A stretch of DNA of 15,358 nt from assembly GCA_019695455.1 (NCBI GenBank), contig JAEUAC010000278.1, forward strand, positions 1-15,358. The letters run 5' to 3'. Below are positions 7,559-12,859 of the stretch, piece after piece. Source of the DNA: Methylorubrum extorquens. Lineage in GTDB: Bacteria > Pseudomonadota > Alphaproteobacteria > Rhizobiales > Beijerinckiaceae. Each line of letters begins with the position of its first letter. Within the stretch, counting starts at the first letter, position 1. A program made the position numbers and the translations under genes. The notes under the pieces were generated by a model. The model did no database searches and had not been told where the DNA came from. It was given only the letters and a program-made list of their open reading frames with translations.

Positions 7559-8110
7559 TCAGGGCATCTCGACCTTGTCGATGACGTGGATCACGCCGTT
7601 CGACTGCTTCACGTTGGCGATGGTGATGCGGGCCGTGTTGCCCTTGTTGTCGGCCACGTAGAGCCGGTTGCCCTTGGCGATCACGGCGAGCGAGGAGCCT
7701 TCCGCCGTCTTGAGCTCGGCCTGGCCGCCGGCCTTCTTGGCGAGCGCCATCAGCTGCGCGGAGGAGTAGTCGCCCGGGACGACGTGGTAGGTCAGGATCT
7801 TGGTCAGCGTCGCCTTGTTCTCGGGCTTGACGAGGGTCTCGACCGTGCCGGCCGGGAGCTTGGCGAAGGCGGCGTTGGTCGGCGCGAACACCGTGAACGG
7901 GCCGGGGCCCGACAGCGTGTCGACGAGTCCGGCGGCCTTGACGGCCGCGACGAGCGTCGTGTGATCCTTCGAATTGACCGCGTTCTCGACGATCGTCTTG
8001 TTCTCGAACATCGGCGCGCCGCCGACGCGCGGATTGGCGAGCGCGGTGCCCGCGAAACCGATCGCGAGGACCGAGGCGGCCGCGAAGGCCTTCAAGGACG
8101 TGCCCTGCAT
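7559..8110 (-). CDS. Secreted fasciclin (FAS1) domain protein
   Basis: This 183-residue protein has a clear signal peptide (hydrophobic core at about 8-22, cleavage probably after ALA at 26) and one FAS1 domain. The domain has the H1 block GPFTVFAPTNAAFAKLP at 70-86, the central YHVV at 108-111, and the H2 block NGVIHVIDKVEMP at 171-183. FAS1 domains are extracellular adhesion or interaction modules; the bacterial relatives MPT70 and MPT83 of mycobacteria are single-domain examples. There is no lipobox Cys, so it should be free in the periplasm or exported. The ATG at 8110 has a good GGGAGA site 5 bases upstream (8116-8121). The gene faces an ECF sigma/RskA pair across a common terminator, which suggests sigma control, though it is not in the same operon. 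Confidence 0.93.
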   Translation of the reverse strand: MQGTSLKAFAAASVLAIGFAGTALANPRVGGAPMFENKTIVENAVNSKDHTTLVAAVKAAGLVDTLSGPGPFTVFAPTNAAFAKLPAGTVETLVKPENKATLTKILTYHVVPGDYSSAQLMALAKKAGGQAELKTAEGSSLAVIAKGNRLYVADNKGNTARITIANVKQSNGVIHVIDKVEMP

Positions 8111-8147
8111 GGTGTTCTCCCTTGTGCGAATCTGCGCACGGGGGACA

Positions 8148-8173
8148 TACGGGGGGCTGCGACGGAAAGTTTC
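8148..8173 (-). promoter_or_regulatory. Possible ECF-type promoter of the fasciclin gene
   Basis: On the minus strand GAAAC (8173-8169) and CGTA (8151-8148) are separated by 17 bases. This has the layout of ECF sigma promoters and differs from the EcfG consensus GGAAC/CGTT by one base in each box. It would start transcription near 8141, about 30 bases before the ATG. The 5' leader then contains a small GTGCG/CGCAC hairpin (8124-8139) immediately before the ribosome-binding site. It may be read by the neighbouring ECF sigma factor or by EcfG; the sequence cannot decide. Confidence 0.3.
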
Positions 8174-8197
8174 GGAACCGTTGCCAGCCCGGCTCGC

Positions 8198-8226
8198 GTG
8201 ACAGGCGGCGTCGCCCGCACTAGAAC
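8198..8226 (+). promoter_or_regulatory. Probable sigma-70 promoter of purSQ
   Basis: GTGACA (8198-8203) and TAGAAC (8221-8226) are separated by 17 bases. The transcription start would be near 8233, about 22 bases before the purS ATG. The -10 box and following bases (CTAGAACGCC) recur upstream of the AAA+ ATPase gene at 11127. Confidence 0.45.
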
Positions 8227-8254
8227 GCCGCCACACCGGCAACACGGAACCGAC

Positions 8255-8551
8255 ATGCGCGCGCGCATCATCGTGACGTTGAAGAATGGCGTCCTCGACC
8301 CCCAGGGCAAGGCGATCGGGGGGGCGCTCGCCTCGCTCGGCCTCGACGGGGTCGACGGGGTGCGGCAGGGCAAGGTCTTCGACGTCGACCTCGCGACCTC
8401 CGACGAGGGCGAGGCCCGCGCGGTGCTCGGCATCGCCTGCGAGAAGCTGCTCGCGAACACCGTGATCGAGAACTACCGGATCGAACTCGAGGCGGGGGCG
8501 GCCGGGGGCGACGCGTCCGATGCCGAGATGCCGGCGGAAGGGCATCCGTGA
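8255..8551 (+). CDS. purS: Phosphoribosylformylglycinamidine synthase subunit PurS
   Basis: PurS is the small subunit that links PurQ and PurL in the three-part FGAM synthase, the fourth step of de novo purine synthesis. The core of about 80 residues matches the family: it begins RARIIVTLKNGVLDPQGKAI, has VRQGKVFDVDL in the middle, and ends KLLANTVIENYRIEL. The protein is 98 residues long because of an 18-residue Gly/Ala/Asp-rich C-terminal extension that does not look structured and whose DNA overlaps the beginning of purQ. The ATG at 8255 follows a weak CGGAAC ribosome-binding site. The stop overlaps the purQ ATG by one base (TGATG), which points to translational coupling. purL is not in the window. 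Confidence 0.93.
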   Translation: MRARIIVTLKNGVLDPQGKAIGGALASLGLDGVDGVRQGKVFDVDLATSDEGEARAVLGIACEKLLANTVIENYRIELEAGAAGGDASDAEMPAEGHP

Positions 8552-9237
8552 TGAAGGCCGCGATCGTCGTCTTCCCGGGCTCGAACCGCGACGGCGACGT
8601 CGCGCGGGCGCTGCGCGCCTCGGGCGCCGCGGTCGAGACCGTGTGGCACGCCGAGGCGGCCCTGCCGGACGGGACGGACCTCGCGGTCCTGCCGGGCGGG
8701 TTCTCCTACGGCGACTATCTGCGCTGCGGCGCCATCGCGGCGCGCGCCCCGGCCATGGACGCGGTGCGCCGTCACGCGGCGCGCGGCGGGCTGGTCCTCG
8801 GCATCTGCAACGGCTTCCAGATCCTGTGCGAATCCGGGCTCCTGCCGGGCATCCTCATGCGGAACGCGAACCTGCGCTTCATCTGCCACCGGCAGAAGGT
8901 GCGGGTGGAGCGGGCCGACACGGCCTTCACGCGCGGCTACGCGGACGGGCAGGCGATCGACATCTGCGTCGCCCACGGCGAGGGCAACTACACGACCGAT
9001 CCCACGACGCTCGCGCGCCTCGAAGGCGACGGCCGGGTGGCCTTCCGCTATTGCGACGCGGACGGGGCCGTGACGACCGATGCCAACCGCAACGGGTCCA
9101 TGAACGCGATCGCGGGGATCTATTCCGAGAACCGGAACGTACTCGGCCTCATGCCGCATCCCGAGAACTTCGTGGACCCGCTCGTCGGCGGCACGGACGG
9201 CCGGGCGATGTTCGACGGCCTCGCGCAGGCCGCCTGA
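8551..9237 (+). CDS. purQ: Phosphoribosylformylglycinamidine synthase subunit PurQ
   Basis: PurQ is the class I glutaminase subunit of FGAM synthase; it releases ammonia from glutamine and passes it to PurL, with PurS as adaptor. The 228-residue product has the complete triad: nucleophile C86 in GICNGFQ, and H203 and E205 in MPHPEN. LPGGFSYGDYLRCG at 47-60 and AHGEGNY at 141-147 are further PurQ signatures. The ATG at 8551 overlaps the purS stop by one base; a GTG directly before it (8548) would add one Met but is less typical of the family N-terminus MKAAIVVFPGSN. The gene ends only 3 bases from the end of the convergent antiporter gene, leaving no room for a separate terminator. Confidence 0.96.
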   Translation: MKAAIVVFPGSNRDGDVARALRASGAAVETVWHAEAALPDGTDLAVLPGGFSYGDYLRCGAIAARAPAMDAVRRHAARGGLVLGICNGFQILCESGLLPGILMRNANLRFICHRQKVRVERADTAFTRGYADGQAIDICVAHGEGNYTTDPTTLARLEGDGRVAFRYCDADGAVTTDANRNGSMNAIAGIYSENRNVLGLMPHPENFVDPLVGGTDGRAMFDGLAQAA

Positions 9238-9240
9238 CGC

Positions 9241-11040
9241 TCAGCGCTTCCCGACGGTCCGGCGCGCGCGGAACTCGCCGCTCGGCGGACGGTCCGATCC
9301 GCCCTCCGCCTCCGACGCGCCCCGAAAGCTTCGGCGGAACTCGTCCCGGCGCTCGTGGATGGAGGCGATGATCGGCCCCATGGCGATGCCGATGTCGACC
9401 AGCACGGCCTCCGAGAGCTGGAGGCTCGCCTCGACGGTCTCCGGCACGGCGTCCGTCACGCCGAGCCGGTAGAGCTCGCGCGCGTGGCGCGCGTCGCGGG
9501 CGCGCGCCACGATGGTGAGGTCCGGCCGGATCTGGCGCGCCACCTCGACCAGGGCCTGGCTCGCCGCCGGCGAATCGAGCGTGACGACGAGCGCGCGGGC
9601 CTGCTCGATGCCGCAGGCGCGCAGGAAGGCGGCGACCGAGGAATCCCCGTAATAGACCGGCTGGCCGCCGCCGCGCTGGGCGACCACGAGCGCCGGGTTG
9701 GAATCCATGGCGAGGAACGGGACGCCGTGGCGCCCGAGCATGTCGCCGACGAGCTGCCCGACCCGACCGTAGCCCGCCACCAGGACCCGGTCCGGCTCGG
9801 CGATCGGGTCGGGCAGGGCGACGGCAGGCGAGGCCGCCGCGATCCGGCGGCTGGCGCCGCGCGCGAGCCGGGCGAGGATCGGAATCATGACCATGGTGGC
9901 GGTCGTCACGACGAAGATGGCCTGTCCCGTGTCGTAGGCGACGAGCTTGGCCGCGACGGCCGCCCCGATCAGCACGAAGGCGAACTCCCCACCGGGACCG
10001 AGGAGGAGCCCCGTCTCGAGCCCGATCCGCTTCGGCAGCCCGAAGGCGCGCGCGAGGCCCAGGATGACGGCGGCCTTGATGACGACCACCCCGCTCGCGA
10101 CCGCCAGGATGACGAGCGGATCGCGGGCGAGCGCGCCCACGTCGAGCGCCATGCCGACGGAGACGAAGAACACGCCGAGCAGCAGCCCCTTGAACGGCTC
10201 GACCGTCGCCTCGATGGCGCGGCGGTACTCGGTCTCGGCGAGGAGGAGACCGGCCACGAAGGCGCCGAGCGCCATGGACAGCCCGCTCGAGGCCGCCAGG
10301 AGCGCCGCCGTGATGACCATCAGGAACGAGGCCGCCATGAACAGCTCGGGGCTGCCCGTCTGGGCGACGAGGCCGAAGAGCGGGCGCATCAGGAGGCGGC
10401 CCGCGACGACGATGACGAGCAGCGCGATGGCGGCCTGCACGAGCGAGACGAACAGGCCGGCGAGCACGCCCCCGCCGCTGTCCGACGAGGCCGCGATCAT
10501 GAAGAGGACGGGCGCGACCGCGAGATCCTGGAAGAGGAGGATGGAGAACGAGGTGCGGCCCGTCGCCGAGTTCAGCCGCTTCTGTCCGGCGAGGATCGGC
10601 ACCACGATGGCCGTGGACGAGAGCGCGAGCGCCAGCGCCGAGAGCACCGCCTCCGTGCGGCTGAGTCCGATCGCGAGCCCGGCCGCCGCCAGGACGGCCG
10701 ACGAGAGCGCGACCTGCGCGGCGCCCAGCCCGAAGACGAGCCGGCGCAGGATGCGCAGCCGCTCCCAGGTGAGCTCGAGCCCGATGGTGAACAGGAGGAA
10801 CACGACGCCGAGTTCGGCGAGATGCGCGACCTCGCTCCGGTTGGTGATCGTGAAGGCGGAGAGCCAGGGATGGTCGGCCGCGAGCCGTCCGAGGCCGTAG
10901 GGGCCGAGCAGCGCGCCCGCGCCGATGAAGCCGAGAACCGGGCTGATCCGCAGGCGGGCGGCGAGCGGCACGACCACGCCGGCCGTGCCGAGGAACAGCA
11001 TGACCTCCTTGTAGGATCCGATATCCGCCGCAGCCGCCAC
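9241..11040 (-). CDS. KefB-type monovalent cation:proton antiporter (CPA2)
   Basis: This 599-residue protein is an inner-membrane CPA2 exchanger that should move K+ or Na+ against protons. Residues about 10-390 hold 12 or so hydrophobic helices with family signatures SPVLGFIGAGALLGP, LSSTAIVVPIL, LLFQDLAVAP and EPFKGLLLGVFFVSVGM; the Q-D of LLFQDLAV is the expected ion-binding Asp position. After a linker comes an RCK N-terminal (TrkA-N) domain beginning VLVAGYGRVGQ at about residue 419, which in Kef proteins binds NAD(H) or other ligands and gates transport. A short charged tail follows. The GTG at 11040 is chosen because it has a GGGAGAAG site 8 bases upstream; a TTG at 11085 would add 15 residues. 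It is not known whether glutathione adducts gate it; no KefF/KefG-like partner is adjacent. Confidence 0.9.
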   Translation of the reverse strand: MAAAADIGSYKEVMLFLGTAGVVVPLAARLRISPVLGFIGAGALLGPYGLGRLAADHPWLSAFTITNRSEVAHLAELGVVFLLFTIGLELTWERLRILRRLVFGLGAAQVALSSAVLAAAGLAIGLSRTEAVLSALALALSSTAIVVPILAGQKRLNSATGRTSFSILLFQDLAVAPVLFMIAASSDSGGGVLAGLFVSLVQAAIALLVIVVAGRLLMRPLFGLVAQTGSPELFMAASFLMVITAALLAASSGLSMALGAFVAGLLLAETEYRRAIEATVEPFKGLLLGVFFVSVGMALDVGALARDPLVILAVASGVVVIKAAVILGLARAFGLPKRIGLETGLLLGPGGEFAFVLIGAAVAAKLVAYDTGQAIFVVTTATMVMIPILARLARGASRRIAAASPAVALPDPIAEPDRVLVAGYGRVGQLVGDMLGRHGVPFLAMDSNPALVVAQRGGGQPVYYGDSSVAAFLRACGIEQARALVVTLDSPAASQALVEVARQIRPDLTIVARARDARHARELYRLGVTDAVPETVEASLQLSEAVLVDIGIAMGPIIASIHERRDEFRRSFRGASEAEGGSDRPPSGEFRARRTVGKR

Positions 11041-11048
11041 GTGTACCG

Positions 11049-11056
11049 CTTCTCCC
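11049..11056 (-). promoter_or_regulatory. Ribosome-binding site fixing the GTG start of the antiporter
   Basis: The minus strand reads GGGAGAAG here, 8 bases before the GTG at 11040. It favours this start over the in-frame TTG at 11085. A second AAGGAGG further inside is only two bases from an ATG and is too close to be used. Confidence 0.55.
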
Positions 11057-11105
11057 GACTCGCCCGCAGGACGATAGACGCGCAAGGGCGCCCGGCGCGA
11101 CCGTC

Positions 11106-11133
11106 TTGTGAGCGGCTTCGTCCCTGCTAGAAC
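11106..11133 (+). promoter_or_regulatory. Probable sigma-70 promoter of the AAA+ ATPase gene
   Basis: TTGTGA (11106-11111) and TAGAAC (11128-11133) are separated by 16 bases. The transcription start would be near 11140. An AGGAG ribosome-binding site then lies directly before the ATG at 11154. The -10 and its flank are the same as at purS. Confidence 0.45.
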
Positions 11134-11153
11134 GCCCGGGAAGAGGAGAACCG

Positions 11154-11999
11154 ATGCGCTTCGCCGGAACGGACAGCTACGTCGCGACGGAAGACCTGAA
11201 CGTCGCCGTCAACGCCGCCATCGTGCTGGAGCGTCCGCTCCTCGTGAAGGGCGAGCCCGGCACGGGCAAGACGGTGCTGGCGGAGGAGATCGCGCGGGCC
11301 GTCGGCGCGCCGCTGCTCACCTGGCACGTGAAGTCGACCACCAAGGCGCAACAGGGCCTCTACGAGTACGACGCCGTCTCCCGCCTCCGGGATTCGCAAC
11401 TGGGCGACCCGCGCGTCAGCGACATCCGCCACTACATCCGGCGCGGCAAGCTCTGGGAGGCCTTCGCGGCCGAGGCCCGGCCCGTGCTCCTGATCGACGA
11501 GATCGACAAGGCCGACATCGAGTTCCCGAACGACCTCCTCCTCGAGATCGACCGGATGGAGTTCCACGTCTACGAGACGGGCGAGACGGTGAAGGCCGAA
11601 CGCCGGCCCATCGTCATCATCACGTCCAACAACGAGAAGGAGCTGCCCGACGCGTTCCTGCGACGCTGCTTCTTCCACTACATCCGCTTCCCCGATCCCG
11701 ACACGATGGCCCGCATCGTCGAGGTCCATTACCCGGGGATCAAGCGCCGGCTGATCGAGGAGGCCCTGCGGCTGTTCTTCGAGGTCCGCGAGGTGCCGGG
11801 GCTGAAGAAGAAGCCCTCGACCTCGGAGCTGCTGGATTGGCTCAAGCTCCTGATGAGCGAGGACATCGGACCGGATCAGCTGCGCGAGCGCGATCCCCGC
11901 AAGCTCATCCCGCCGCTGCACGGCGCGCTCCTCAAGAACGAGCAGGACGTCACGCTGTTCGAGCGCCTCGCCTTCATGACGCGGCGCGAATCCCGCTGA
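11154..11999 (+). CDS. CoxD/MoxR-type AAA+ ATPase
   Basis: This 281-residue AAA+ ATPase belongs to the MoxR group, whose members act as chaperone-like remodellers that insert cofactors or activate enzymes, usually with a von Willebrand A (VWA) partner. Walker A is GEPGTGKT at residues 33-40, Walker B is VLLIDEID at 111-118, sensor 1 is Asn in ITSNNE (156-161), and LRRC at 169-172 holds the likely arginine finger. The STTKAQQGLYEYDAVSRL segment (61-78) and the length are typical of the CoxD-like subfamily. The ATG at 11154 has a good AGGAG site. The usual downstream VWA (CoxE-like) gene is missing: the next gene is a small convergent secreted protein, with a terminator hairpin right after the stop. 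The target enzyme cannot be inferred here, because no CO dehydrogenase or other molybdenum hydroxylase gene is in view. Confidence 0.9.
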   Translation: MRFAGTDSYVATEDLNVAVNAAIVLERPLLVKGEPGTGKTVLAEEIARAVGAPLLTWHVKSTTKAQQGLYEYDAVSRLRDSQLGDPRVSDIRHYIRRGKLWEAFAAEARPVLLIDEIDKADIEFPNDLLLEIDRMEFHVYETGETVKAERRPIVIITSNNEKELPDAFLRRCFFHYIRFPDPDTMARIVEVHYPGIKRRLIEEALRLFFEVREVPGLKKKPSTSELLDWLKLLMSEDIGPDQLRERDPRKLIPPLHGALLKNEQDVTLFERLAFMTRRESR

Positions 12000-12003
12000 G
12001 AGC

Positions 12004-12028
12004 GGGGCCCGGAGCGGATCCGGGCCCC
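12004..12028. terminator. GC-rich bidirectional terminator hairpin
   Basis: GGGGCCCGGA (12004-12013) pairs perfectly with TCCGGGCCCC (12019-12028) around a 5-base loop. It sits in the 37-base gap between the convergent ATPase gene and the 81-residue secreted protein. It lacks a T-tract, so termination strength is uncertain. Confidence 0.7.
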
Positions 12029-12036
12029 GGTCGGGT

Positions 12037-12282
12037 TCAGCACTCGGTCTTGGTCTTGGTGACGCGGTCGCCGTCCTCGTTCGTCTTCGTGACCGACTTC
12101 GTGTCGCAGCCGACGCTGCCGGTCGACTCGACCTTCTTCGTCACCGTCGTGCCGTCGATCCCGTCGCGCTTGACGACCGTCGTCTCGCTCGCAGGCGCCT
12201 CGCGCGTGATGACCGTCGTCGACTGGGCGTAAGCTGCACCGGCGAAGGCGATGGCGGCGATGGACAGGGCCAGAGACTTCAT
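12037..12282 (-). CDS. Small secreted Thr-rich protein, unknown function
   Basis: I cannot name this 81-residue protein. It has a signal peptide of 19 residues (MKSLALSIAAIAFAGAAYA, cleavage before QS). The mature part is about 62 residues, rich in Thr, Val, Lys and Glu. It contains two Cys, C59 in SVGCDT and the final residue C81, which could form a disulfide in the periplasm and close a loop made of TKSVTKTNEDGDRVTKTKT-like repeats. No lipobox or membrane anchor is present. The ATG at 12282 has a GGGAGA ribosome-binding site, with a leader much like that of the fasciclin gene. A close match to the EcfG general-stress promoter lies just upstream, which suggests induction under stress. It converges on the AAA+ ATPase gene. 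Confidence 0.8.
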   Translation of the reverse strand: MKSLALSIAAIAFAGAAYAQSTTVITREAPASETTVVKRDGIDGTTVTKKVESTGSVGCDTKSVTKTNEDGDRVTKTKTEC

Positions 12283-12313
12283 GATGGTTCTCCCTTGACT
12301 GACTGGAGCCGCT

Positions 12314-12338
12314 AACGCGGTCTCGTCCGCGTCGTTCC
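12314..12338 (-). promoter_or_regulatory. EcfG-type general stress promoter
   Basis: On the minus strand GGAAC (12338-12334) and CGTT (12317-12314) are separated by 16 bases, an exact match to the alphaproteobacterial EcfG consensus GGAAC-N16/17-CGTT. It would start transcription near 12306, giving a leader of roughly 25 bases with a GGGAGA ribosome-binding site before the ATG at 12282. Position, spacing and orientation all agree with control of the 81-residue secreted protein. Confidence 0.7.
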
Positions 12339-12427
12339 GCCTCAGGCCGGCGGGTCTCCAGGGAGAGGCATCCGCGCCGTCGGAGCGGGGTCGTCCCCGT
12401 TCCGTCCAGGCGCTCCCGTCGCAAGGC

Positions 12428-12772
12428 TCAGAAGCGCATGCCCATGCCGGGGCGGCCGTTCTGCATGATGGGGCGGGCGGCGCGCGGGTCGTCCTCGAGC
12501 TCCATGGCGCCGCTGCCCGGGCGCGTGTCGATCCGGTCCCGGTAGCTGCCGGAGCTGCTCGTCGCCGTGCCGGGTCGCACGGTCACGTCGGAGCCGTCCT
12601 CCTTGGCGCGGCGTTGGGCGCGGGGCTTGCGGGTGGTCGTCGGCTCCGCCTTGGGGCGCGGCTCGGAGGCGGACGGCGGCGGCGGCATGGTGCCCGGCGC
12701 CATCACGCCCTGGGCGAGGGCGGGCGCGGCCAGCAGGGAGGCGGCCAGGAGAGACATCGCGGGCAGTCGCAT
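12428..12772 (-). CDS. Small exported Pro-rich basic protein, unknown function
   Basis: This 114-residue protein is unrecognised. It has a signal peptide (hydrophobic core at about 6-18, cleavage near ALA-QG at 20-21). A low-complexity mature part follows: a PPPPSASEPRPK segment, a strongly basic stretch (RKPRAQRRAK, about residues 48-57), a Ser/Gly segment, and a Met/Gly-rich end (GRPGMGMRF). It has no Cys and is probably disordered in the periplasm. The ATG at 12772 has a GAGGA site 6 bases upstream. It is divergent from the photolyase gene (87-base gap) and lies 145 bases upstream of the other small secreted protein on the same strand, with a separate promoter between them. The coding call rests on the signal peptide, the ribosome-binding site and codon bias. 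Confidence 0.65.
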   Translation of the reverse strand: MRLPAMSLLAASLLAAPALAQGVMAPGTMPPPPSASEPRPKAEPTTTRKPRAQRRAKEDGSDVTVRPGTATSSSGSYRDRIDTRPGSGAMELEDDPRAARPIMQNGRPGMGMRF

Positions 12773-12822
12773 CGAACATCCTCGGCCGCACCGGCGCGGC
12801 CCGTCACGATTCGTTTAGCAGA

Positions 12823-12839
12823 GGAACGGGGGCCGTTCC
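12823..12839. repeat. Inverted repeat overlapping the photolyase promoter
   Basis: GGAACGG (12823-12829) and CCGTTCC (12833-12839) form a perfect 7-bp inverted repeat with a 3-base spacer. Its left arm contains the GGAAC box of the putative photolyase promoter. It could be an operator for a dimeric regulator, or a chance result of two GGAAC-like words in GC-rich DNA. Confidence 0.4.
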
Positions 12840-12848
12840 GAGGCCGTT
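12823..12848 (+). promoter_or_regulatory. EcfG-type stress promoter of the photolyase gene
   Basis: GGAAC (12823-12827) and CGTT (12845-12848) are separated by 17 bases, an exact match to the EcfG consensus. The ATG of the photolyase is at 12860, only 11 bases after the -10 box, so the mRNA would begin about 5 bases before the start codon. The lack of any Shine-Dalgarno before this ATG fits a nearly leaderless transcript. Confidence 0.55.
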
Positions 12849-12859
12849 CGGGCCCGGAC

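Noticed and set aside
9484..9510. 10-bp perfect inverted repeat (GTGGCGCGCG / CGCGCGCCAC) as a regulatory hairpin
   Set aside because: It lies inside the RCK domain coding sequence of the antiporter, where alternating GC codons for Ala-Arg repeats explain it.
9355..11130. 591-codon open frame antisense to the antiporter gene
   Set aside because: Almost entirely Arg/Asp/Glu/Gly, the usual complement of a hydrophobic high-GC gene.
12384..12403. Second GGAAC box with a CGGGG/CCCCG hairpin as another EcfG promoter or a terminator
   Set aside because: There is no CGTT at 16 or 17 bases from GGAAC, and the stem is only 5 bp without a T-tract.
12614..12859. N-terminal extension of the photolyase
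   Set aside because: It is Gly/Arg low-complexity antisense to the 114-residue exported protein, and family members start at the 12860 ATG.
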